Notes under the pieces: model-generated
Database searches by the model: none
Seen by the model: the letters and a program-made list of their open reading frames with translations, nothing else
What the model was told of the DNA's origin: nothing
Translations under genes and position numbers: made by a program
DNA from: Eudromia elegans
Lineage: Eukaryota > Chordata > Aves > Tinamiformes > Tinamidae
Direction of reading: 5' to 3'
DNA length: 64,000 nt
NCBI GenBank assembly: GCA_003342815.1
Contig: PTEX01000020.1
Coordinates: 7,195,695-7,259,694 of the forward strand
Part shown: positions 50,431-61,670 of the stretch, piece by piece
Position numbering within the stretch: the first letter of the stretch is position 1
Layout of the letters: each line of letters opens with the position of its first letter

Positions 50431-53400
50431 TTCTCTATTTAACAGTCCAAATGGCATGGATGGGAAGCTGGCTGGTATCACTGCAAAGCCACTGGGATTT
50501 GGGTACAAAGAACTTTTTTTTTTTTTTGTGCCTTAGTCTTTGCTGGTTAACACAGACCTCCAGTAGGAAAGTCTGGAGCAGTGAAGATCTGCCTTTCCTG
50601 GGTGGAAAAGGATCAGATTAGAGACCTGATCTTTGTTATTGAATTGCCTTCTTTATGAGTGCCTTGCTACGTGATTATGTACCCCAGTCTGAGAATCCTT
50701 ACGTGAATCTTTAACCAGTAAGAGAGTATAAAAGTCATTCCAGATGAGAACTGATGGAGAAAAATCTGACAAAGCTTGAAACCAAGTCCACAGTATATAA
50801 AGACCTGCTTAGAAATTAGTCACCTCAAATTACTTAAAACGAGGTAATATCTCATCTTAAAAAAAAACTTTATCTAATTCGTATAGATCAATGTGGTAGA
50901 TCTATGTAAGAGCCTGTTGAGAATTTCTATTTCTTTGTTTCTAAAGATTTTTCTTCTTTTCCTGGAGAATAAAAAGCAAGAATGAAGATCTCTCCGTGGA
51001 GCAAAAGAATATGGTCTCTTCTTCAAGCCTTTTAAAACTAGGGCAAGTACCCTAAAGAGATACTCTGAAACCTATATGTACTTGTTTTATATTGAATGAC
51101 AGAGCAAGGAAAAAGTTATTTTCTTTTTGACTCATCTTATGAAAAAATAGGCAGTCCTTTTTCTCCATCTTATTGTCACATAATTCTTGTTAGAAGAGAA
51201 CACAGGAGGTCATCTAGTCGTTTTTCCTTTAAATATTTTCTTTGAACCACAGTGCTTCTATATCATGGCATTCTTGTTCTATTTTTAAATTTATTAGGTA
51301 AAAATAGACCTTCTTTCTGGTAGTTTTGCTAAAGAAAGTTCCATAGTGAAGTCCAAGCCTATTTATATGCAAGGAGTTGTCAGTCAGCAAACAGAGTCTG
51401 CCGAGGGCACTAGCCACAAATGACAGACAAGCATGAGTGTTGCAGATTGTGGACATGAAATAAGAAAGATCCTAAATTATCTTGTCTTTTTCAATTGATT
51501 ATAAAGCATGCCATGCTTCTCAAAACAGCAGCATAGGAATTGTCCAACTAGAGGCAATAATATAATGAAAAAGTCAGAATCTCATACATTTATTTTCTGT
51601 TTTTTGAACTTCTGAAATAAAATTCTGATAGCAAACTGCTATTGTCAAAAAAACTTCAGTCTTTCTTATTAACAAAGATAATTCTCATTTTCAGTTAATC
51701 TTTGCTGAGAATTTCAAGCCATACATTCAGTTATATCTGTGGTAGTTGAAAATAGCAGTATATACAGAGCCATACTTGCACTGGTAAAGTAAGGCCAAGA
51801 TCTTATTTTCCTATTGGTCTTTATTCTTATTTGATTTGGTATGGACTCAAAATGGAAGGATACAAGTAAGGGGCATTATAAAGAAAGAAAAAAAGTTTTG
51901 GGGGACTTGATTGCCCAAGAAAGCAGATCTTAAAAAATTAATCCTCTGAAAATCAGAGCGTTTCCTTAAATGTTCCTCTTTAGCAAAGTCCTCTTCGGCT
52001 TTCCCACATACAGTACATTCTAGCAAAATTTGTCTCCTGGTGAACCAATTCTATATCCCATCCTAATGAAAAACAATCACATAAGCTGATTTTTGTACTG
52101 TGGAACAACAGCTTCTATACAGGAAGAGCAGATATTTGAAGTGTGTTAGTGTCGATACCTAACAGCAAAGGGTGTTAATACCTCTGCAGATGCAACTGCT
52201 TAGTTCCGATAGGTTTCTAGAGATACACAGGATGTCCATTCTAGTAATATTCACAGTCTAGATTAAACACTACATGATTTTAGGTTTAGCTAGCACATCT
52301 GCCTTTTTTTCCATCTTTATCATTATACATCTGAATTTTGCAAAGTGATTTTTATTGCAAAGAACAGTGTATGTGATGCGAGTATAATGTTAATGCTTGC
52401 TACAGAATACGGAAGCCACAGAAGAAAGGAAGTTTTATTACAGTATAAAATAACAATGCCTTCCTTTTATTAAAGATATTCTGGCATAGGAAACATATTA
52501 TAGTTCTAACATGATTTTACCCTCAGATTCAAATAATACATAGTTTTTAATACCCAGAAGACTCTGTTCATCTGCCTGATAAATTTGAGTAAGTAATCTA
52601 AAAGATATAACAACTGGAGTGACTAATAGTGCAAGTTACCTTCTCTGGAAGTTAGTTTATCAAATAAAATTGCAGCAATTCTCAGAGTTATGTTTGGAAT
52701 CTTGCATTTTGTTGGTGTTTCCATAGGTAAACAGAATATATTTTATTTAAAGTATATTTAGTTTTATTATTAAGAAATAAAGGATTCATTCTGATTAGTA
52801 TAAGCATGATAAATTTGTTTCTTTTCTTTGGAGACATTCTGTAGCCTAAGATAAATAAATTCACTAGTAAACTGGATAGATTCAATGAACTGCCGGAACA
52901 TATTTTTGCCTTGAGAATAGTCTTTACAAAAGGAACACTATATGAACCAAAACCTTAATGAGGCATATATTTCTAGGTCTTCAATTCACCTCACCTTTTC
53001 AACTCAGACACAGAAAATGGATAAACTGAGCTTTTTTGACAAGTATTTTGTTCTTAGTGTTAACAGGCTTAAAAAAAATTACTTGCATGTTCAGGAATTT
53101 GTCTTATTTTAATTAATTCTTCATCAAGACAGCACACAAAGAAGAGTTAAAAATGTTTTAGTCAGATTACAATTTTGTGCATATATGAAGTAAGTACAAG
53201 TGAAAAATCTTAAAAGTATAGCACATATAATACTATTCAACTGGCTCATTGCAATACTAAAAATAAAATTCCTAAAACTGCTAAAAATACAAAGAGTAAG
53301 CAACACAGGAAATCAAGGATAATGAAGAAAAGAGAACACAATCTCAAAAATGCAAGATGCAGTCTTGCAGTCTTCAGGAAGAGGCAACCATACCTCTGCA

Positions 53401-53568
53401 CGCTTCATACTGAGTATCTTCATATTGAGTATATACGTAAATAAAGATGGTGTAATTAGATCAATGATTTCATATTTTTTTGAAGATACGTTTGCCATTT
53501 GGCTTTAATGACATTTTCTTGTATATTTAAGTATTCAGGTGAATTGGTCTCCAGGCGCTTATGGCTGA
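50431..53568. other. Unique AT-rich non-coding sequence
   Basis: No gene is recognised. The first 200 bases, including a T run at about 50515-50527, may still belong to the decayed CR1 upstream part, but I could not align them. A weak CR1-like phrase at 51199-51220 is too short to call. Confidence 0.45.
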
Positions 53569-53599
53569 GGGGGGGAAAAAAAAAAAAAAAAAAAAAAAA
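53569..53599. repeat. G7A24 homopurine run
   Basis: Seven G followed by twenty-four A. It is prone to sequencing and assembly length error. Confidence 0.9.
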
Positions 53600-54917
53600 G
53601 ACATATGGCAAATGTCAGGCATCTAGAAAATCAAAAATGAGCAATTCTCATTGGATCTCCTCATCAAAGTAGATTATTGATTTAGTTTTCATTCGATGTC
53701 AAAGCAGAACATTCCCCAAGATAAATGACTTAATTCATCTAGCTGCCTAGTCTGACTTCACTGAATACTTATGTAACTGTTCCAGTTTGGCTCCTCTGGG
53801 ATGAAAGCAGGGCAGAAATCTCTGTGCAATTGCTGAGGCAAATAGAAGGAAGCAAGAGGGAGAGATACATCTCTGCTTTCTTGTTCTCAGTCCACTGTTG
53901 TTCTGAATAAACCTAATGCATCTTATTCCATAATGTAACTGCACCTGTAGGACAGCAGCAGTTTTTATCCCAAGGAAAGTTAATTTAAAAAAAAATCTTC
54001 TAGTATATTCTAAGGGTAAAGCTCAGTTTGGCTTATAAAGAGCATTTGCTGCATTTGCTTGCATAGAGAATCTGGAGTCAAAAAAGTAGTTCAGAGTCTT
54101 GTCAACTTCTTTGAAGCTTGCTAATAAATGAAGTCTCTTCTCTAGTCCAAAACACACAGGGCCAGCGAATTAAATGCTGTAACTTAGTGCAAAACCGCTC
54201 ATTAAAGATATAAGATAGTAGATGAAATGTTCCCAAATCTTAAGGTATAAAGATAGCCTGTGAGCCTGCGCACACAGTAGCCTGCCTTGCATAGAGAAGT
54301 AGAAAGTGAGTTGTAAATCTGTGGAACATTAAGGTTTATGACCACTATAGCATGAGGACCTGAGTTGTCATTAAAGAATTCTAAAAATGATCCAAAATGT
54401 TATTCTGTCACAACCACTTAGGGGAAGCAAGACAGACAGGAAAGGATCTGGCTGATGTGTGGGTGCAACCACAAGGGTAGCATTGGAGTAGATGAAAACC
54501 ATTCCTATAAAGAGAGGATGGTTTCAGTAATGAGAAGCCTGAAAAGGCAGATTTTTTTTTTCTGAACTCTAAATAAAGCCAGGTTTTTGGTGTTTGAAAT
54601 GATAAAGTTTGGAAGTGAGTTTTCAGAACAAAGAGTGGGATAAAGCCAGCACACAAGAAAGGCATAGGCTTCACTCTGCTTGTTGCTGTTGGTGAGACAT
54701 AAGATGGCAACAGTCAAAACAACAAAGGGGAATAAGGGGCCAAAAAAAGCCATGTAAAACAAATACAGAAAAACAACAATTTGTTTGTTACACACAAGTC
54801 TATGAGAATACTGTTAAACCCAAGAATCAACTTGGAAAAACTCTATGTTTACTGAAGACAAAATTAATAAGTATATCTGATGCAGAGCAGAAGGAGGACA
54901 GTAACCAGTCGAGTGTT
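53600..54917. other. Unique AT-rich non-coding sequence
   Basis: No gene is identified. On the minus strand at 54408-54795 two overlapping frames of about 100 codons occur, one of them hydrophobic. Neither shows a domain I recognise, and both are plausible as chance. Confidence 0.45.
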
Positions 54918-54981
54918 TTATATATATATATATATGTATGTATGTATATGTGTATATATATATAAAAATATATATATATAA
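54918..54981. repeat. (TA)n/(TATG)n low-complexity tract
   Basis: TA runs are interrupted by TATG units and a short AAAA. The tyrosine/isoleucine-rich frame on the minus strand is an artefact. Confidence 0.9.
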
Positions 54982-57123
54982 AGAGAGCACCAAGTATATA
55001 AGAGAAACAAAATAGGCCGTGGATATGGTGTTATATGCCTGTTGAAATGCACTATATGCCAAGATAAAGTCTAATCTATTAAAATTAAGAAGCAAAATTT
55101 GTCAACAAGTAGCATGGAATTTTTGTGGATTAAAATTCCAGACCTAGACAGGAAAACATAATTTTATATTTGAGTTATTTGATTAGGATGACAATAATGA
55201 AAGTAAAATGTAGAATACACCAGAGATGCCCCTAAGATCAGGGCATTCAGTAGAAGTGGTTGTCTTGGCTTGCTCCATTTAAAATGAGGATATATCACCT
55301 TGGAGTGAAATGGTTAAGCTAAATTATTAGGTTATATTTTTAGATTCATGACTGCTTCACAGAATGGCTATGCATGGAGGAATGATTTGGGAGCACAAAC
55401 TATATGCATAGATGCTGTTAAGAAAAATTTTAAAGTGCAGAGAGATATTAGCACTGCTAAACATTATGACAAAGAGAGTTACTAGAAACAATGTTATATC
55501 TTTCAAGAAGCTGAAATTCTGTTTATATGAAAGCCATCGAAGGAATCATAAAATACAGAAAGTTAACAATAAAAATGCAGCATAGCATGCCAAAATGCCA
55601 TTTTACTCAAGAAATAATGAAAGATATCAAAACCAGGAACAAACCTCTCTTCAAAAACACGAGGAGCATAAATTCTTCATGGTTAAAGGGTGATTGAGAC
55701 ACAGAAGATAATACAACTTGTGACAGGTCGTGGGTTATTTTCCAGCTCTTTCCTATATCCCAAACAAAAAGATTTATACACAGTTTTCTTCAAAAGATGG
55801 GCTCCTAAACCAGGGTATTGAACTTTCACTGATTAATAAGATGGTAAATAATGACAGTCACAAGAACTCTCGCCTTTTTACTATTGCATTTATGCTCTCC
55901 ACAGCCTAAGGTAAAGAAATTCTTGAAATCTTTTCCTTAGCTGAATTCAGTGACCCTGCCACTGCCACTTGCCTCTCATTTCAGTTGCGTCAGTTCTACA
56001 AAGCTGTTTTTATTCCTTCCAGTATTAGGTGGACATCCTAAAATGCTCCCCTTTTCATTTCCGCTTCCTCCCCTTGTATACCTCATGAAAACAGCTTAGA
56101 CATTAACTTATCTGCTCCTCTATTTTCATCTCTCTCTTTACGGATAGTTAGGCATCTCTACTGATGGCTCAATAAGATCAAACAGCTGTTCTTCTTCTTC
56201 CTCATATCACTGAGGATATTATCAGCAATCTGAGTTTCATTCCAAACTGGCAGGTGTGTGTATATTTGTAAAATACCTACACACAAACACACTTCTGTGA
56301 GACATATCTCTTTTTTCATTGTTTCCTAATCATTTCCTAATTTTACAATATATATATTTATGTTAATTTAAATGTAAAGTAGAATTAGCTTTGCTATGTC
56401 TATTTTTCCTTTCTCTAAAAATAGTCTAGTGAATGAGTTAGAATAGCGAGTTTTAGAAGGAATAAAGCAATTGTATATATAAAGACAGCATTTTCACAGA
56501 AAATTTAAGTTATTTTCATCCAATCAAGAAACAGAAGTTGTGCCAGGTGACCTATGTCTCCACCGTAGGAAATAAATTATACTGAATGAAAATGTATTTA
56601 ACTGCTTTTGAACACTATTGAGACCTGTAAATGATAATAAAATGTATTGTGGAACCAGACTGAAAGAGCAAATAAAGTTCAGAGAAAAAAACAAGCAAAA
56701 AAAAAAAAGTGATGAATCTCAATTTGAATAAGCTGCAATTTACAGGTTGTTCTTCCATTATTATGCAAAGACCAATTTAAAGGAAATTAAGCTGGATACT
56801 TCTAAAAAATAATGACCATAACAATCCTCACAGACACTTGAGCAAAGGGTACAAGCAGCAAAAAATAGTGACAAATATGAAGGAAACACCAAGTAGCCAA
56901 ACATCTTGCATGCATATTAAGACTGCTGGCAAACTTGCACCATTGCTTGCAGCAGTTCTGCTAATGATACGTAAGTTATTTTGACAAATAAAATTTTGTT
57001 GCTTTTCTATGCTGCAAATAGTATACATGAAATGTACTGAATGCTTGTTCTGAAGTTACTGAAATGCCTTTCAGGTAAAACAGAAGGAAAAAAATTGCAG
57101 GAACATAATCCTGGGCTAAAAGA
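54982..57123. other. Unique AT-rich non-coding sequence
   Basis: No gene or named repeat is recognised. Confidence 0.5.
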
Positions 57124-57206
57124 TAAAATAAAATAAAATAAAATAAAATAAAATAAAATAAAATAAAATAAAATAAAATAAAATAAAATAAAATAAAATA
57201 AAATAA
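57124..57206. repeat. (TAAAA)16-17 pentanucleotide array
   Basis: Uninterrupted TAAAA units across 83 bp. On the opposite strand this is ATTTT, the same motif class as the array at 30206-30365, so the two are inverted with respect to each other. Confidence 0.97.
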
Positions 57207-60200
57207 TGGTTTATGTTTCATGAGAGTTAATACATTCCTGGAATTTATTGTACTTTGTAGAAATTTCCAGGAATACACTCTTGGGTATTATTGTACTATG
57301 TAACAATTTTGAGGGAAAGGGTAAAGGGAAACATCAAGGTTTTAAAGATCATGCCCTAATGTGCCTATTTACTGCAAAGAAGACTAACATTATCTTTTTG
57401 GAAAGCAGAGGGGAATATTTAATTTACTGTTACGTGTAGAAATTAATAAGTCTTGCTTTTAGAAGAGTTTCTTCCTAACTCATGAATATAACTCTGTCCT
57501 TATCTCCTCAGGTATTTTAGAGCAGATAATCAGTTCAGAAAGCTGATTAGTGTCAGGTGACTAGGGTCTACTGATCTACTGATCTATCTGGATCTGTACT
57601 ATTCAGAGCATCAACAAGGTGTCAGTAGGGATTGTAGAAGGATATCAACAGTTTATGACTTATTTTACATTTGATATCTAAATGGGACCTTCAGACCTCA
57701 GAAAAGATGGGAAACACAGAATTGCTTGGTCATATACCAGAAAATAATTCTGGACTTTCAATTGTTCTTTCTCACTTTTACCTAATAAAATAAATGAAAC
57801 ACCTAGATTTTTAATTGCTATTAACTGGCATCATTCTATTATCTGGATTTGATTATCTGACTTTAGGATAACATCATTCACTGTAACTGGACAGATCAGG
57901 CAACTTGTTAGTGAAGAAAAAAGTAATGAAAGATTAAACCAATTTCTGTAGTTGAATGGCATCCTTGCCATTATATTATATCATTTGGGATTTACATTAA
58001 TTTTCTTCTACTCTCCGTCCTCCCTCCCCACACAGATATTTTGAAACAACACAGCAATACATATTTTGCTAGACTGCAGGGAGAATTGTTCTGGCTTTTA
58101 TCCATTAATGCTATCTAAAATTCAACTTTAAATAATTTTAGATTAGTGTGAATTCTTCTCTTAGAGCAGAAATAATTCTGTGTGGTACCTCCTGGAAGGC
58201 AAATAAGATGATTTCAGTCTCTTGGGAAGAGATAGATAGAAGAGCTTCACAGAGGAATCTTTTCTACCAAATGTCATGTAATTCCCACTGCTTCATTTTC
58301 TCATAAAGACTTCATGGGTATTTTCTCTTTTGTTCAGAGTAAACATATTTCCTTTAATTACAACAAAAAGAATCTAAACTCGGAGAGCTTACTTTTTCAT
58401 CAAACATGTGAAATGTATTTTTCCTTTTCAGGATCAGGCTTCTGATTCATCTGAAAAACAAGCTAACTTTTATGAATGGAAAAGAATTATCTGTCATGTT
58501 TCTGCAAGACCTAGTGAAAAGGGAAATGCTGAAAGATAATATATGGATAAGAAATAATACTTCATTTTATAACTTAGTTTATCCACTGTAACACTGTAAA
58601 CTCCATAGACAGGAATACTATCTGAAAAAAATCAAACCTAGAATGAAAGCAAAAGAGTTGCAGCTCTATCCTTTGAGAATTCAGAAGAATATAAAGTCCT
58701 TCATAGAGACATTAATGAAATTATGGCAGGAGGAGGAAGAGAAAAGAACTCAGGAACTTTACCAGAGAGATTTAAAGCTTTCAGGAAAAGAGGTAGAGAA
58801 CAGATCTCACAAGCAAATACAGTGAAAGAAGAAAAAATATAGACTAACAAGAAATATTCCCATTTTTATTTTGAAAAATATTTTTAGTCATAAAATTGAG
58901 ACTTACTGAAAATTAAACAGTTTTCAGGACCATTTAAAAATTCTATTCCAAAAATAATAATATTACTAGAGAATTTCATTCTCTTTGTTGAGAAGAATAT
59001 TTCATTTCAAAACTCAAGATTATTTTGCACTCCAGAATATCAGGTTCAATATTTTTTTAGGCATATGTTCAACCAAAGTGTAGAGCAAAGTCTATGAAAT
59101 ATCTGTAACATTATTTTTTGATCACATTTTTTTTATTTGACCATCCCTAAAGTTCTTCATAACCAACTGTCACATGGAACTATTAGGGGAAGTTGCAAAC
59201 TTGTGACAACCTTCATATTTTTATTTTTAGTAATGCTATCTCTCAAAAATCTAAAGCATCAACTACATCTTACTCTGTTTTAGCTGATGATTGAAATAAA
59301 AAGGATCATTTTCAGGCAATATGTTCAATTTGCTGAAACCGGAAAGCGTAAGTGTGGATCTCCAAAAAAGTAGAAAACAGTTCACATCATAGAAGAGGCA
59401 TAAATTAGGAGAAAAATTCTATTATCATAAGAGTTCTTAAATGCAATAGGTTTCAGTTGTCTGAACTGCTATTTTCAGAGCTCTACACTTTTTCAGAGCC
59501 AGGGTATTCATGTGGGTGAGAAATATTTCAGTTACCTATATTGTTCAAAAAGTTTCTGGTAGAGTTCGACACTTCAGAAAAGGCATATGGGCCAAATTTC
59601 TCACTGACATCCTGGTTAAAAGGAAGAGTCTTATTTCTTCTTTTGTAAATCTGATTTTATAATCCATTAAAATATGGATCTCTCCAAAACATGGAGAGAT
59701 GCTTTGCATACATGTAAAATGTACTATATCAGATCATATCTACAAAAGAGTTTTAAAACCCTCTTACTTTGTGAATGTAGATAACTGCTTCTCCTGCAGT
59801 CATTTGCAGAACAAATTTATCACAGCAGATGTTGCAGCATGGCTTATTTGGACAGCACAGGGAAGAAATGTTGTGGATGTAGAATGTGGGAAGTGAATCT
59901 CTGAGAATGTTGTTCATTTAAAAACTGTGAAGCAAGATGGCAGGAACTTCTAGGTGTGTGACCTGCTGTTTTGAGAGAAGGAGAGAGGGGGAGGAGACAA
60001 GATACTAATTAATGTATTAGGGACAGTTAATGCATATATTTAGCTGAGGTGGCTGAACACTGAAGATTTTAGCCATTTAAAGTTATACTTTTCATACATA
60101 TTTTCTCTTTTTGATCTCATTTACAAATTTTGATGTATCATTCATATAATAGGTCCAACACTGGACACTATGGACCTGCTTAAGCAAAACATTTCATTTT

Positions 60201-61214
60201 AAAACATCTTTAACTGATTTTTCGCAAGCAGTGGATGCATAAAGACTCATTTTTGAAATTAGTTGTCCTGTTCCTCCAAAGACATTAATTGCAATTACAC
60301 CTGTTTGTTCATCAATATTTTAAAATGCATGTTTTCAGAAGATTATCTTCTGTGTTCTGAACCTCAAATTAAATTATTCTTGCCCTCCCTCCCAGCATGG
60401 CTGTAAATATTTACTGAACACATGGTCAAGCTGAGTAGGCACAAATGGTCACTTCAGTATCTGCTACTTTTCTGAGAGATACATAATTCAGATGGCATCT
60501 TCACTCTCTTCTGATACCACTTCTCTCATTTTCTTATGTTATGAGCATTGTAATCTGAAAATAAAAAGAAGAAAAAATAGATTAATATACAGAAAGGGAG
60601 ATACAGGCTTTCAGACATTTAAACTCTGTGATTGCTAATGCATAGTCCTATTTCCTTTAATGCCACTGTTAATTTCAATCACATCTTATTTTCATGCTGT
60701 GTTAAATATTAGGGCATGACTCTTTTTTCATTATCTGCTTTTCTGTCTCCTGACCAGAATTTTTTCTCAATTGATGTTCAGTACAGCATTCCTATTTTGT
60801 GTAGTACTGTATTTAAGGGGAGTTTTTGCCCTCACAAGCCTCAGTTTTTGAGAATGTCCCTAAACTCAAATATGATAAAAAATTTAAAAGTCGCAAAGGT
60901 TTTGTGAACAGATTTGAAACACTTAGTTTAAAAAAAAAAAGCTTTAGAAATCTAAAAATATATTTTAATATAGAAGATTATTTTGAATATAAAAGAGAAA
61001 CTTTTTTGAGACTGTCCAGACAGACCTGGATTCAGAGTGTGACGAGTCAAAACAGTGAGGGGAAAGCACATTTTCCAAAACTTTTCTGAAACCTCTTTTT
61101 GCCTTACTTGAACTTTGGTTTGGAAACACTTTTCCAATAAGTGTTTTAACCAGTTCTACTCTCAACAGAAAGAGAAGAAAAACCAATTAAGAAGGGCAGC
61201 TTCTCTCGACTACC
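57207..61214. other. Unique AT-rich non-coding sequence
   Basis: No gene is recognised. Open frames of up to 87 codons occur on both strands around 60.8-61.1 kb and overlap each other without domain signals. Confidence 0.5.
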
Positions 61215-61670
61215 TTAGAGAAAATAAAGGGTTTTTAAAATTACTTTAGGCAACCTGGAGCACCCTTCCTCATCCTGGTCCCCTCCAGGAACATGTCTAT
61301 CTGGCTGCCTTTCTGAAACATGTTGTTGAAGGGGCACCTTGTGCCTCTCTGGCAGGATAATGCAGTATATGATGGCAGCCCATGCTCGTAACTCCTCACA
61401 TACTGCAAAACATGAATTTAATGCAGGGTTGAAACCTCTTAGCACCATAATGTCATAGCATGCACCTATTGCGCCATGGTGCTTGGAAAGAAAAGCACTG
61501 CAGTAGACAGTTTTTCAGCTACCTGCTGGAGAGTTTTCGTCCATACCCTGCTGAAATCAGTGGGAATAGGGTCCCACATGCATGGCATGGCATGCAGATA
61601 CACAGTGTCTTCCAGGTTTTCATTGGGATTAATAAGTTTCAGAACATCACAGTTTGAACTCCAAGCTTGA
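61215..61670 (-). other. Coding-like island, product not recognised
   Basis: This segment is less AT-rich than its surroundings. On the minus strand, one frame from about 61665 to 61486 reads ...LKLINPNENLEDTVYLHAMP... then MWDPIPTDFSRVWTKTLQQ and is open to a stop near 61486. The frame from 61448 (extending upstream to about 61494) to 61215 reads ...YDIMVLRGFNPALNSCFAVCEE..., so the two together would span about 450 bp with one frame change. The amino-acid texture looks protein-like, but I do not recognise a family. It could be a relic of a transposon or of a pseudogene, or it could be chance. No start, splice or polyadenylation signal supports a live gene. Confidence 0.3.

Noticed and set aside
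51199..51220. CR1-like phrase 'ggaggtcatctagtc'
   Set aside because: Only about 15 bases match the CR1 3' block and the flanks do not continue the similarity.
54408..54795. Overlapping minus-strand frames with membrane-like segments
   Set aside because: Two different frames are open over the same bases and neither matches a receptor family I can recognise. T-rich codons give hydrophobic residues by default.
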